Shown here: piece by piece, positions 32,488-43,355 of the stretch
Layout: each line of letters begins with the position of its first letter
How positions within the stretch are numbered: position 1 is the first letter of the stretch
Assembly: GCA_003427395.1 (NCBI GenBank)
Contig: BFEA01000128.1
Coordinates: forward strand, 836,767 to 892,295
DNA: 55,529 nucleotides
Direction: 5' to 3'
Source of the DNA: Chara braunii
Lineage: Eukaryota > Streptophyta > Charophyceae > Charales > Characeae
Program-made: the position numbers and the translations under genes
The notes under the pieces: generated by a model
Databases searched by the model: none
What the model was told of the DNA's origin: nothing
The model's input: the letters and a program-made list of their open reading frames with translations, nothing else

Positions 32488-32620
32488 GTGCGCCGCGCCT
32501 TGGACGGGGTAAACGCAGGCCCCAGGGCAAAGCTGAAGTGCGAAAGCGCATAAGGGGGAAAGTCCGAACCGAAGTTCGGCCCTGATCTTACAAACGGACC
32601 GGGGCAATTTTGGGAAATGA
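32488..32620 (+). ncRNA. Folded-RNA-like segment, possibly the 5' part of a group II intron
   Basis: It starts with GTGCG, the group II intron 5' consensus. Three compact hairpins follow: GGGG (32506-32509) with CCCC (32520-32523); GTGC-GAAA-GCGC (32538-32549), a GNRA-type tetraloop; and CCGAAC-CGAA-GTTCGG (32564-32579), a perfect 6-bp stem. This dense stem pattern and the order GTGCG...GTGCGAAAGCGC...AAGTCCGAA look to me like domain I of plant mitochondrial group II introns, so the segment may be a nuclear copy of mitochondrial DNA. I recall the pattern only in general, and no catalytic domain V follows, so any RNA would be a fragment. Confidence 0.35.
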
Positions 32621-33440
32621 TGGTGGCGATTCTGCGGGTGGTTCACATCAAATAGCTCAACAACCACGAACGTCGGTCTTTTCGGCCAGCGTTGGGGAGC
32701 TCGACATCAGCGCGAGTGCGGCCGAGAGAGCGAAGAAGCCATCCATCTCCAGGTGCGTGATGCATTTCATCCTTTCTTCAAAGCGATGGTTTTTATCTCC
32801 AACCTTATTTGTTATTTGTAAAATATAGAAGCTATTGTTGTCGTCGTCAACGGTAATTGCCTATCCAATGCCTGACATCTTCAAGTCGTTTGCCAGCCCA
32901 ACTCGAAATAACCATAACCCTAACCCTTGTTACTTCAAAGAGGCAATCGAAGCTCTGGAGATGCTTCCAATCAGCTTCGACTTATCACTTGTTTGGTCTC
33001 ATTCGACGGGATGGTGTGTTTTAACTCGATAAAATGGTGTTCTCTCTCCCGTCGGTTTCTCTGAACTCTTAAGTGACAACGATGTATTGGTACGTAGCCT
33101 GCCAGAAGTGGAAGGCGGGACTCAAAACTTACCAGAGGAAGAGCTGAGAAGAGAGTAGTTGGCGCCATCGTCATGTTGTGTGCGAGCCTTTGAGGAGATG
33201 AGATCCGAAACACGAGTGAGCTCACACGTTGCTGGTTACAGCGGATGGATTGGAAGTCCTGAGGTGTTCGTGTAGATGAATCGCATGATGGGGAGTCGTA
33301 TGCAGGTGGGAACTGTGCGGTCTATGGAATGCGAGAGGTGCAGGGGAGGAGGGGGTCAGCGTTCGAAAGAACGGCACGGTGAAAGTCAGGTGGACGTTAA
33401 AGAAAAGCAGCACAGAAGAGCTGTTGCGCAGGAGTGTGTG
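32621..33440. other. No firm gene; telomere-like word
   Basis: 32586-32757 is open in one frame, with protein-like, uncomplicated text (SVFSASVGELDISASAAERA) ending at CCAG|GTGCGT, a possible splice donor. This might be an exon, but there is no ATG and no partner. AACCCTAACCC at about 32916 is a double telo-box-like word. The rest is uninformative. Confidence 0.3.
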
Positions 33441-35607
33441 CGTCGGCTGGTGACAGGAGGCGCCGGCGGAAGAGAAGAGTACCTATCGTGAGGAAGGGCC
33501 CGGAAAAATGGGAAGCAGGTTTTCCAGGGTAGGGGAGAGACGTGGGAGGTGGAGTTGTCAAGAGAGGGCTGCAAGGGAAAGGTCGGAGGTGGAGTCGTCA
33601 GAGGGCCGCAAGGGAAAGATCGGCGGGAGACTGAGGACTGGATCTCGCGACGTGCAGAACAGAGCTGGGAGAGGTCTCCGAGAGCAGCAGTTGTAGGTGT
33701 TGGAAGGAGGGAATATCGGGAAATAAAATCAGTCGACGAGGGGAACGAGGCGTGCGACTTGATTGGGATCTCAGTATACGGTTTTGCTTATGGAAAGTAG
33801 ATAAGAAAGATTGGGAAATCGTAAGTGAAGAAATGGAGGTGATGTTTTCTTGAGGCTAGGTTTGTTGACGCGGGGACATGCAAAAGATGCAGGACGGGGA
33901 GGAATTCCATTTGTTGCACGGCGTGGCAGGTGGAGAAATTGCATTCGACGTGTTAGGCATGCAGATGGTGATGTACGTCTAGGAGTGAAAAGGGGTGGCA
34001 TGCCGATGCTGATGTACGTCTAGGAATGAGAAGAGGTGCAAGTCGTTAGCATCATCGAAAGGAGTGCGGACACCAAACTCACGGTGATGGTGTCGCGTTC
34101 CGTAATACAAATTGGCTGTCCATGACTGCTGAAATTGGTCGTGGGGAATGTCACAGTGCTGTGCGCCCATCAAACCACCGGAATACAGAAGCCCAATTGA
34201 ACCGTTTGTAATCTTGATCGGAGAGATTGATTGGATCGGGAAAGAGGAAGGGTGGGGATGAGAAAATGAGGGGGTCGTAATCGATGGTCATGGACTGGGT
34301 TTTACATGCAAAGCAGGATACTGGGGTAATGGATGGATACGGAGAAAAACCCTAAGGGAGGATGATGCTGCGGCGCGGGGGATGGTGCGTGATTGATTAG
34401 GTATGGTTGCGCAGCGATGGGGGAGATCGGCAATGGTGAATACGGGTTGCAAATGACGACAGCGGAAAAGTTGGGGAGATGCCCCTCCGTTGGAGGCAAG
34501 GTCTACGTTGCAGTGGGGGAGGGCGAGGGGGCAGGAAAATTGTCTGAGCGCGAAGTGTGTATGGGATGACTGGGAGTGGTGGGCCTTGTAAAGGTCTCTG
34601 CTAATGGGCAGTTGAGATGGGTGGCTGGGAAAATTGGTCTTGTGAGTCAAGGTCTAGAACCCCAGGACGAGCGTGGGAAGTTCTACCTCGTTTGTATGCG
34701 GCGAGAAAATGGCGTCTAGAGGGGTATGGAAATCTATACGGAAGACATTTAGGGTTGGGGTTAGTGGGGAGGGTGAGGCCGGGAAGAAAGTGAGGAAGAG
34801 GCTTGAGGTAAGGTCAGAAGGGGAGCCTCGAGGGAGAGTTGGTGCCAGGAGGGTGCTTGCTTGAAAGAGAGCTCAGACGATGAGAGGACGAGTCCGTGAT
34901 GAAAAAAACGTGAAGTCGTTGAAGAAGAAAGGTGGGGGGCGGGTGATTGATTATGTATGGTCGGTATCGATGAAGGACGGGTGTTGGGCGAACGAGAGGG
35001 TGAACGAAGGTGCGTCCATAGAGCAAGGGTCGGTAGGGGCGGGTTGACGAGATGCAGAAGGGTGAAGGGTGGTGGGTAGTGCAGGAGCCCGGTTTTGGGA
35101 AGGGTATGGTAGAGTCGCAGATTTCCTCGATTGAATATAACCATGAGAATGGGTACATACGCCGTGGAGAGTCCTGTAGGAATACGATCATACAGGTGAA
35201 ACCTTTTTGAGGAGTGTGGAGTGTGATGACTGGGAGTTAAAGAGTTCACGTTGTCGAGGGGGTAAATCAGGAGGCTGCTGAACTAAGGCAGAATGAGGGA
35301 ATGTGGATGAGGCGGTAAACTTTGCGTAGCGGGAGGGGTTACGAGAAGCTTTGGGATCGTAGTTGTAGTTGGGAAGTTTTTGTGTAGCTCTAGTGGTGGG
35401 CAGAAGCTTTGGGATTGGTGGTAGCCGAGGACAGAGGGCAGGTTCGTTAAAGTAGTTGGAATGAGGGTAGCTTCGTTGCTTGTCATTTTGCGAAATTGAG
35501 TACATGCAGATATACCCATCAGCTCGGTGAATCTTGGTGGGTTTGGCGTGAGAAAAACGCCGTTGTTGTTTCTCTCTTGCTCGCTTTCAACCCTTGTCAC
35601 GCTGCAT

Positions 35608-35646
35608 TCGGCGCGCACTTCGCGCCGACCGGACTCTTAACCCTAA
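35608..35646 (+). promoter_or_regulatory. GC hairpin and telo-box-like motif, upstream RPS17 copy
   Basis: TCGGCGCG-CACTT-CGCGCCGA (35608-35628) is a perfect 8-bp inverted repeat. AACCCTAA follows at 35639-35646. The arrangement is identical to the one before the intact RPS17 gene. The possible leader donor here is CAG|GTATGT (intron from 35748), a stronger donor than in the intact gene. Confidence 0.55.
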
Positions 35647-36501
35647 TTTACGTGCACTCGTCGTGTTCTCGCTGTGTCTTGCTGTGTGCGTTTTTCGATT
35701 TTTCCCCTTTTATGCGTGTCACGAAAAGTGTATCTCAACAATTTCAGGTATGTGGGATGGAAGGGCCTCTTCCTCCACGAACATTCGATGAACTAAACTG
35801 CTTACATTTTGTGTTATACTCGAACGCCGACAGTATATGTTTCATTAAAAAGGGATACGTCAACAACATTTTTACACGTGGGATGGAAGGGATTCTTCCG
35901 CGAACATTCGACGAACTATCTACGTTGTGCTCTGCTCTGACCTCGACTGTATATGTGCGCGATCAGATGTTAGACTTTTTTTTTGTCGATCTGCTTGTGC
36001 GCTCTCTTAACCCTACCGGTAGTCTGCTTGTTCGTGCAGTTCGGTTGTCTGTTCTTCAGCGATTTCACGCGGGAAGGAGGCCGAGCCCTCTCAATCCTCG
36101 AACAATCGATACCCTTTGCGCGTTTCGCTCTTCTGCTCTTTCTTTTCAATAATTTATGTACGCGATCCGATGATGGGATGCAACTATTTCTTGTTAATTA
36201 CGAGTGCTTCCTCTTTGATCTTCTTGTCCCTCTGGCGAGCGCTGTCAAGCAATGGATGATGAATGCCAAAGTCAGGACAGTCCTTCCCGTCCTCAAGAAC
36301 ATCTGTAACTTGCGCGTATTTGCGAGCGAGCCGGGTGACCCCGAACTTGCCTTAACTTTTGTTCCCGCTGGGTCCCTTTTCAACGTCGTGGCCAAGTGAA
36401 ATGTGTATGTTTCTATGTGCAGTGTACAGCTCTCACGTAGTCAGTTGTCGTTAATGACCACGCATTTTAATGGTGCCCCCTCCCCCCCCCCACCCACCCA
36501 T

Positions 36502-36555
<54 letters not shown>

Positions 36556-36713
36556 GCTTGGGTCTGTAAACGCGAAACTGGCAAGGTGAGCTAAAGTGAT
36601 GGGCATGCGGTGTTTCGTTGTCTTGGCATCATTGTTCTTTTCAGGAAGACCACCGATTAGTGAGCACAGCCATCGTCAGCGGTTGGTGAGTCGAAAAGAA
36701 AAGAACATTCAAG

Positions 36714-36777
36714 ATGGGTCGCGTTCGCACGAAGACCGTGAAGAAGGCCTCTAGGGTCATCATTGAGAAGTACTACT
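36714..36777 (+). pseudogene. RPS17: RPS17, truncated after 21 codons
   Basis: ATG plus 21 codons, ending in IIEKYY, are identical over 64 bases to the start of the intact gene at 46639. The sequence then meets N at 36778 and continues as T24 and unrelated repeats. Everything needed to start transcription seems present, but there is no ribosomal protein body. Either a real partial duplication was broken by an insertion, or the assembly joined two ends at the N. Confidence 0.9.
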
Positions 36778-36778
36778 N

Positions 36779-36782
36779 CCAA

Positions 36783-36813
<31 letters not shown>

Positions 36814-37275
36814 TGGTGTAATCCACGACGTGAGGGTCTTGTCTGGACGACGGATGACTTTTTTTCTTTTTTTTTTGCCACTTTTTTCCCCCGACCCCGT
36901 TTTTCTTTAATTATTTTTTTTATTTATGGTATAATCCACGACAGGAGGGTCTTGTCTCGACGATCGACGATTTTTTTCTTTTTTTTTAGCCACTTTTTCC
37001 CCCCGACCCCGAACGGGAGGGTCTGGTCTCAACTACTTTTTTTTTTTCACTATTTTATTTTATTTGGTGTAATCCACGACGGGAGGGTCTTGCCTCGATC
37101 TCGACGATCGATGACTTTTTTTCTTTTTTTTTAGCCACTTTTTCCCCCGACCCCGAATATCGAGGGCGTTGTTTGACGATCGACGGGAGGGCCTTTATGG
37201 TGTTCGCAGCCAAAGGCTGTGCTTCGATAATAATCCAAGACGGGAGGGTCTTGTCTCGACGACTTCAAACGTCAG
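36779..37275 (+). repeat. Degenerate tandem array, about 110-160-bp units
   Basis: T24 at 36784-36807 opens the stretch. The phrase TAATCCACGACG(T/G)GAGGGTCTT or a close form recurs near 36818, 36930, 37070 and 37230. Most copies are followed by TCGACGATCGA, a T-run with one C, and CCACTTTTTCCCCCGACCCC. Units differ by indels in the T-runs. Confidence 0.8.
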
Positions 37276-37620
37276 TCCATGATACGACTCCATGTCTGGC
37301 CGGAATTCTGGTCGTAATTACAGTCAGATACATAAGACAAACAATTATAGTCAGATACATTAGACATTCTCGGAAGAGGTGGTATGGTGTGTGAAAGCGC
37401 CCTCAGGTACCTTTTTCCCCCGATTATTTTTTATTTTTTATTTTTTTATGTTATGGTGTAGCCAGATACATCCATGTCTGCTCGAAATTACAATCAAATA
37501 TAGAGGGCCTTGTCGATGTTATGCTGTAGCCAGATACATCCATGTCTGGGCGGAATTCTGGCCACAATTACAATCAAATCATCAAATACATGCGCGTCGG
37601 AAGAATGGTATGGTAGTGTG
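37276..37620 (+). repeat. CAGATACATCCATGTCTGG repeat family
   Basis: Forms of (C/G)AGATACATCCATGTCTG, then CGGAATTCTGG and CAATTACA(A/G)TCA, appear near 37287, 37452 and 37527. A more distant relative lies near 28573 (CAGATACATCCAAGTATGG). Confidence 0.65.
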
Positions 37621-39044
37621 AGTATGCCCTGAGCTAGAGGGCTTTGTCGACGATCGATGAGTTGAACGTCGAGTCGACGATTCATCGACGACGAGAGGGC
37701 CTTGTCGACGACTTGGACTCTCAACTCGACGACTTGAACGTAAGCAGTCGCTGTTGGCTTTAGTTTTTTTCGGTGGCGACGTAGACGTCGTTGACATGGT
37801 AGTTAAGGGATAGATGCAAGATAAGTTCATAGGTGCATTAGATAGCTCGATTAGATTTGGGTAGATGCATTGGATTTGAAAATTTGTATTTTCCAAAAAT
37901 GCGAAGATAAGAAATACCAGATAAGGGAAAAAAATAAGGAAGAAATATGGAATAAGAAAAGAAGGAAAAAATGAAAAGCCATAATAGGTTCCAGGTTGTA
38001 TTTACGAGGACATGAGCCCCGGTTGCCTTTGGTCTGAGTCGTGCAATGGGTGTTGTGGTGTTCTTTCTATCCATACCAAATATTTTTTCTTTCTGTTATT
38101 TTTTGTTATTTTAATTTTGTTATAAGTATACATTGAATATACGTACTATAAAAGGTTAGTATGCAAGCATAAAAAGATGTGCGAAAAAAAGTTCATGCTA
38201 GTTGTGCGTTATGTCAAACAGTGCTCTCGTGGTCTCGTAATCACATGTGCAAGTCTGCGAATGCCCGGATAGATGTAAAGGAGAAAGCCATTTTATGAAC
38301 TAGTGCGTGCACAGACTAGCAGCAGACAACGGGCAGGAGGGTGAGTAGGGGTTGCATTCTTTGTTGGGATTTTGTCGTAGTGTGCGCTTCGAGGTTCTCG
38401 TACTGCTGTTGAGATGCGATCTTGACCAAGGATACATACGAGGAAGTGAGAAGAAGAAGGGAAGACAGGGAGTAGGGTCACGAAGCAAGAGGGAGGAAGG
38501 AGAGGAGGGAGGAGAAGAAAAAGAAAGAGAAGAAGGGGAAACAACCATCTGGGCATAGATCCGGGATTTTGTCCTTGAGTTGCAAGCCACTCTCTGCATT
38601 GCTTCAAGGTAGTTGTGAGTTGTGAAGGACTGACCAGCCGATTGCTGGTAGTAAATAAAAGGTCAGGGAACGTTGTTTTCAACTCTCCGGACGAGTTATT
38701 CTAACGACAACGACTGGTATGAAGGAGCGAGAAAAAGAACCGGTATGTTTCGAATTTTATCGCCCACCTTATTCTACTTCTACTAAAAGGAGGAGCAAGT
38801 CCGTGCTATAGAATGGAAGGTCATTACGAATATTGTCGTAGTGAAGGTATGTTGTGTTTAAGGGAAGATATCCAGCGTTTTATCTTTCATATAACTTTCT
38901 TTGACCGATGATACCTTGTGTCCGTAAAGCCTGGTTGGCACCAAGAATGTCCGTGTGTTTCTACATGCTGAAACGAGCGGGGCAGAATGTCAAATAACTA
39001 GAAACAAAAAGAAAACAAAAAGATCAATGTCGTTGGGCTGTAAA
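37621..39044. other. No gene; TCGACGA-rich patch and purine-rich tract
   Basis: 37640-37745 holds many overlapping TCGACGA and GTCGACGA words. 38430-38550 is strongly A/G-rich. The remainder is AT-rich with no supported frame. Confidence 0.5.
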
Positions 39045-39690
39045 AGAACAACACACTCACAGAATGTATGTTTGGATGCCAGCATGTAGTATACCCGATT
39101 TTGTTTCTTAGTTTTTTGCTGGTAAAAAAAGAAAAAAAGAATAATGTCTGCTATATCTGATGTCACCCCCCGTGAGAAACGAGGAGGATCTAAGTGGTTA
39201 ACACAGAACGGGAAAGTGCCAAGAAATAAAAAAAAAGAAAAGAAACAAACAAACAAACAAACAAAGGAAGAACAACACTCTTACGGAATATATCTTCCCG
39301 TTTTTATGGTCTGCTACGTATGAATCTAGAGGCCCGCATGTAGTATACCCGATTTCATTTCTTCGTTTTTTTGCTGGTAAAAAAAAAAAAAAAGGAATAA
39401 CATTTGTTTTATCTGATGTGGCTCCCCGTGAGAAACGGGGACGATCCAAGTGCATGTTACAGAACGGGAAAGTGCAAAGAAATAAAAAAAAGAAAAAAAA
39501 AAAAAAGAAAAAACAAACAAAAGAGGAACAACACTCTCACAGAATGTATCTTACCATTTTTATGGTCTGCTACATATAAATCTGAAGGCCAGCTCCTTTC
39601 TTGTTTTTTTCCTCGTAACAAAAAAAACAAAAAACTTGAATGTCTGTTGTATCTGATGTGGTTCCCCGTGAGAAACGAGGAACACTAGCT
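39045..39690 (+). repeat. ~250-bp tandem array, three copies
   Basis: CCCCGTGAGAAACG occurs at 39167, 39424 and 39664 (spacings 257 and 240). Each unit also has CA(C/T)AGAATGTAT or CGGAATATAT, an A-rich run after TTGCTGGTAA or TCGTAAC, and ATCTGATGT before the anchor. The first two units also share CATGTAGTATACCCGATTT and AGAACGGGAAAGTGC. The length changes lie in the A-runs. Confidence 0.88.
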
Positions 39691-40380
39691 ATAGACGGAG
39701 GAGTAGTCGAAGCTCAAACTAGGCTATGGAGATAAGAGGAACACAACGCTTCGGACTTCATCTGGCCAACAATCCGGGACCAACACATTTTCAAACGAAT
39801 CCGCTCTTTACGACGAGTTTTTTTTTCATATGCCCCTCCAACACTTAGCATTTCTAAAAAACATAAATATATTATATTTGGTTCTCATAAGCTTCAATTT
39901 TTTTTTTCTTAATTTGACAAATAAATTCCCACTTCCAGCAAACATTTCATAATTACTAATTATAACCGAAAAAAACAGTAACGCATGCATTTCGTAATTA
40001 TTCGTATTTTTTTTTTGTCGACAAGCAGCGAAACTCTTTTTTATTGAGGAATTACACCTACTACAGATGAATCAAATCATATTCGTTTTTTGACCCTTTC
40101 AGAAAATCCATATACCCGTCGAATTCACAAAAGTGACAGAAAAGTGACAAAACCCATTGGTTGAAAAAAAATCAAAAGTGACTTTGCAACATTCTGATAA
40201 CTATAGCAGGGAAGGAGGTGAGTGCCCACTAGCTATGGACAGAGGAGTAAGCAAGGCTTAAACCAGACTATAGAGAGAGGAGGACAACAGTAGTAGGATA
40301 GAGGAGGAAGAGAGAGGAAGGAACTGAGAGGAAGACTGGCTGAGCTTGAACTTCACCGTGGAGATAGGATATGGCAGTGT
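39691..40380. other. No gene; AT-rich
   Basis: Runs of A and T and no supported open frame. CAAACTAGGCTATGGAGATA (near 39716) and TTAAACCAGACTATAGAGAG (near 40258) resemble each other and the array that follows. Confidence 0.45.
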
Positions 40381-40898
40381 CGAGACTAGCTGGACTTGGA
40401 CTTCATGGCAGAGAGTATCCGCCATAGCTACCAGCTCAAAAGCTGGTGACGAGAAAGACACGCCACATCTATAGCAGAAGGAGGATGAAACATTAAGTTG
40501 TCTTTTCGGATTCCGTGACTGGGAGACATGATCCACCATAGCTACCAGCTCAGCAAGGTGCTGAGGGGAGACAGAGAAAGAGAGAAAAAAAAAAAAAAAC
40601 GAAACAGAGAGAGAAAGACAGAGAGACAAAAAGAGAAACAGAAAAAGATAGAGAAACACAAAGAGAGAGAGAGAGCGTTGTCGAGTGTTAATAGCCATAA
40701 CTGCTCAGTGACATACATGGGACTCGTTGTAAAGTAGTAGGAAGAAGATGCATTAGGTTGTCCTTTGGTCATCTGTGCATGGTAGACATAATCCACCATA
40801 GCTACGGGTTAAGCAAGGTGGTGAGAAGAGAGAGACAGAAAGAGAGAGAAAGAGAGAGACAGAGAGAGAGTGCGCTGCCCAGTGTTCAACAACGTGGT

Positions 40899-40963
<65 letters not shown>

Positions 40964-41235
40964 TCGAGTGTTGGTGGCCATAGTTGCTCACTAACATAGA
41001 TGAGACTCACTGTATGAGGAAGAAGCATTGGGTTGTCCTTTGGTCATTTGTGCATGGCAGACATGATCCAGTATAGCTACGGGTTCAGCAAAATGATGAT
41101 AGAGGAGAAAGAGACACAGATAGACAGACAGAGACAGAGAGAGAAAGAGACAAAAAGACAGAGAGACAGAGAGAGAGACAAAGCGCGCTCGATTGTAGGT
41201 GGCCATAGCCTCTCAGTAACATACATGAGAGTCAT
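40381..41235 (+). repeat. ~265-bp tandem array with GA microsatellites and CCATAGC anchors
   Basis: ATCCACCATAGCTAC occurs near 40531 and 40791, and a variant (ATCCAGTATAGCTAC) near 41067. Each is preceded by GGTTGTCCTTTGGTCAT or a relative and followed by AGCAA(G/A)(G/A)TG, a long impure GA tract, a GTGT(T/G)-type junction, GGCCATAG or AGCCATAA, and ACATA(C/G)ATG. A first partial unit has CCATAGC at 40432. The pure GA run at about 40902-40961 is the longest. Confidence 0.88.
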
Positions 41236-41865
41236 TGTGAAAAACTTTGAATTTTCAAGCAGCAAAAAAGTTGGAACTTCCAATTTTTGTTATATCGTGT
41301 TGCAGCGCATTTGTCGTGCGTGAAGTTCTTGTGACGAAGGTTGAACATGATGTGATGTGTCAAAAACTATGTGAATTTGTGGATCATTGCGACTCGGTGA
41401 AAATGGGCAATGACTCGTATGCAATCAAAGTCGTTTCATTCACCAACTTGCATGCATACAACAGGTGGCAAACAGTCTGCTGCCAAGCGCCCAGTCAAAG
41501 CTCAGAGATATGGAACTCGAAACACAATTCAGATGCAACTTCGTTTGAACAGGCTATGACGGCAATACGCCTGCACATCCACTCGACACTGTGTCTTTCA
41601 CTGTCGCACACACGCCCGCTTACTTAGGATCACCCTGGACACGCTGCACACACACTCTAAGTTCGCACACACACACACACACACATACTGTATTCTACAA
41701 CTATGGCGGCTATGACCGCCGTCTCTAACCTCAGCTACGCCTAGACTATCTCCTTGACTCCACTTCGTCCGCGGGCAATTTGCAGACCACCCACATATTC
41801 AATGTTCGACATAACAAAAAAAGAAAACAAGGCAGAAGAGGTCAATAGATCGGGAGTTTGTGACA
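41236..41865. other. No recognisable gene
   Basis: One frame (41247-41627) is open for 126 codons but starts with TTG, has no known motif and ends in CA-repeat-like DNA. A CA microsatellite lies near 41667-41685. Confidence 0.4.
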
Positions 41866-42092
41866 GACCATAGAGTGTTGTTTTATACCCATGCAACTGT
41901 CTTATTAACAGACCATTAGAGTGTTGTATCTGACCCAGATAACATTTTAGTAACAACTTTTCGGAATGTTATCTCATACACTGATTGCAGTTTTAGTGAC
42001 TGACTGTTGGACGGTTGTCTCTGAATCAGACAACAGTATTACTTACAACTGATAGGACTGTTGTCTGGGACTCAGACAATAGTCAATGTTTT
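41866..42092 (+). repeat. 45-bp hairpin-forming minisatellite, five copies
   Basis: Units start near 41866, 41911, 41956, 42002 and 42048. The shared pattern is TAGAGTGTTGT..(C/A)C(C/T)CAGA(C/T)AAC..T(A/T)TTA. The fourth unit contains GTTGTCT-CTGAATC-AGACAAC, a perfect 7-bp stem, and the fifth has TTGTCTG-GGACT-CAGACAA. Units 1 to 3 keep weaker versions of the stem. Confidence 0.82.
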
Positions 42093-43355
42093 CGGCGAAC
42101 CTACATCCACTGATCTGGAAGCAATATCGTCTCTATGCTGTTTTGGGGCGTGAGCGTCACGAGCTACAAACATGGAGAAATAAACAAATTAAGAACATAA
42201 ACAACAATCAAACAAACACTATAAAGAGAATCAAAACAACAAACTGAGTTACAAGTTACAACATGCAAGGGCAATGTAGCTCCCTTTCTGTTGTGCATGT
42301 GCACAGAGGGATCTCTATGTCAAATGCATCCTTTGAGTGCGACTTTCCATGTTAAGTGCATTCTCTGAGTGCGGCTTTCCAAGAATCAGATTGGTCCATT
42401 TCAGGTGTTTGTCAGGTTATATCATCGTTTCTCTTTAGTCTGGTGATTAGTCGGCCTGCACAATCATCAGAGATGGACCGAGAAGATCTCACAATTCTTT
42501 TTTCCTTTCCTTCAGTCTTCCTCCATCTTCTTCCATTTTCCTCGCCTTGTCCCCTTCATCTTGTGTTTTCTTCTTTTCAAATCCCCTTCCTATCTTTTTG
42601 TCAATCTTCGGTCTAAATTCTTCTCGTCTACAATCCTTTCAACCATTTCTTGGTCATAATCACTTAACACTTACGAATATATCTGGTAGTGATCACTTCT
42701 AGATATATGCTCCAAGCATATTAGAACATTGAAATATATACTAGCATCTTTGTCTCTTTGATGCGTACATGTGTGTGTATGTGTGCTGATTACATGACAT
42801 ACGACCTGACACAAAACGAGCAAAAGCAAATGAATCTACTACTAAATCATGGAAAATATACACTACAGTAAATGTGTGTGTATATGCGTGTCTGAGGTAG
42901 AGAGAGAAACACGAGAAAAATAAAGTAAGGAGAAGTACTTGTCTTCACAATGAAATAAGTCGAATATGGTTAAATAAACGTTGATGAGATATTCTTTGAA
43001 CATGACACAAAATGAAAAAAATAATTGCCGATTATTAATATATTTATTTCAACTTGTTTTTAGTTTTCATACATACATCACTATGTTCTCAACTATAATT
43101 CCTTATTGTTATCATCATTACTCAATTATCATCACTATACTTTCGTTTTTGCAAGTATAATATATTTTAATATATTAATATAAAAATTAAAAGTTAATTT
43201 GTTATCCTACATTTTACTATAAAATATAGCAATATTCAATTCTTAATATAAACTTATGCGTCGTCCTAAGTTGTCTCTTGATTTTTTTTCTTCTAACTCT
43301 TGCGTGACATAGCCGGGAGGGGCCTCGCTCACTCGGGGGCCGACGCGCTCGACAA
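42093..43355. other. No gene; AT-rich
   Basis: Strongly AT-rich, especially 42960-43250, with no supported frame. It ends exactly where the duplicated RPS17 block begins. Confidence 0.55.

Larger units (their letters stand above)
33441..36777 (+). repeat. 3.3-kb duplicated block, upstream copy
   Basis: From CGTCGGCTGGTGACAGGAG to the 21st codon of RPS17 this segment matches 43356-46702 almost base for base, with small indels and scattered substitutions (a few per cent by eye). It contains the RPS17 promoter, the leader intron and the start of the coding sequence. Small indels (for example 4 bp near 34945, compared with about 44857) change every long minus-strand frame between the copies, so none of those frames looks protein-coding. 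The right end coincides with N at 36778, so an assembly join or a real breakpoint are both possible. Confidence 0.93.

Noticed and set aside
32488-32600. RNase P or RNase MRP RNA (GGGGGAAAGTCCG box)
   Set aside because: The box resembles conserved region I, but I could not find the partner region or the closing helices. A group II fragment explains the GTGCG start better.
34761-35249. 162-codon minus-strand frame (and its partner at 44572-45054)
   Set aside because: Small indels between the two duplicated blocks change the frame midway, so the protein is not conserved between the copies. The composition is Pro/Ser/His-rich, as expected from antisense of G-rich DNA.
35496-36152. 218-codon plus-strand frame at the upstream RPS17 block
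   Set aside because: It covers the promoter and leader intron. The paralogous block does not keep the frame, and the differences are mostly amino-acid changing.
39045-41235. CRISPR array
   Set aside because: The repeats are 240-275 bp, degenerate and microsatellite-laden, with no short constant repeat and unique spacers. The window is eukaryotic.
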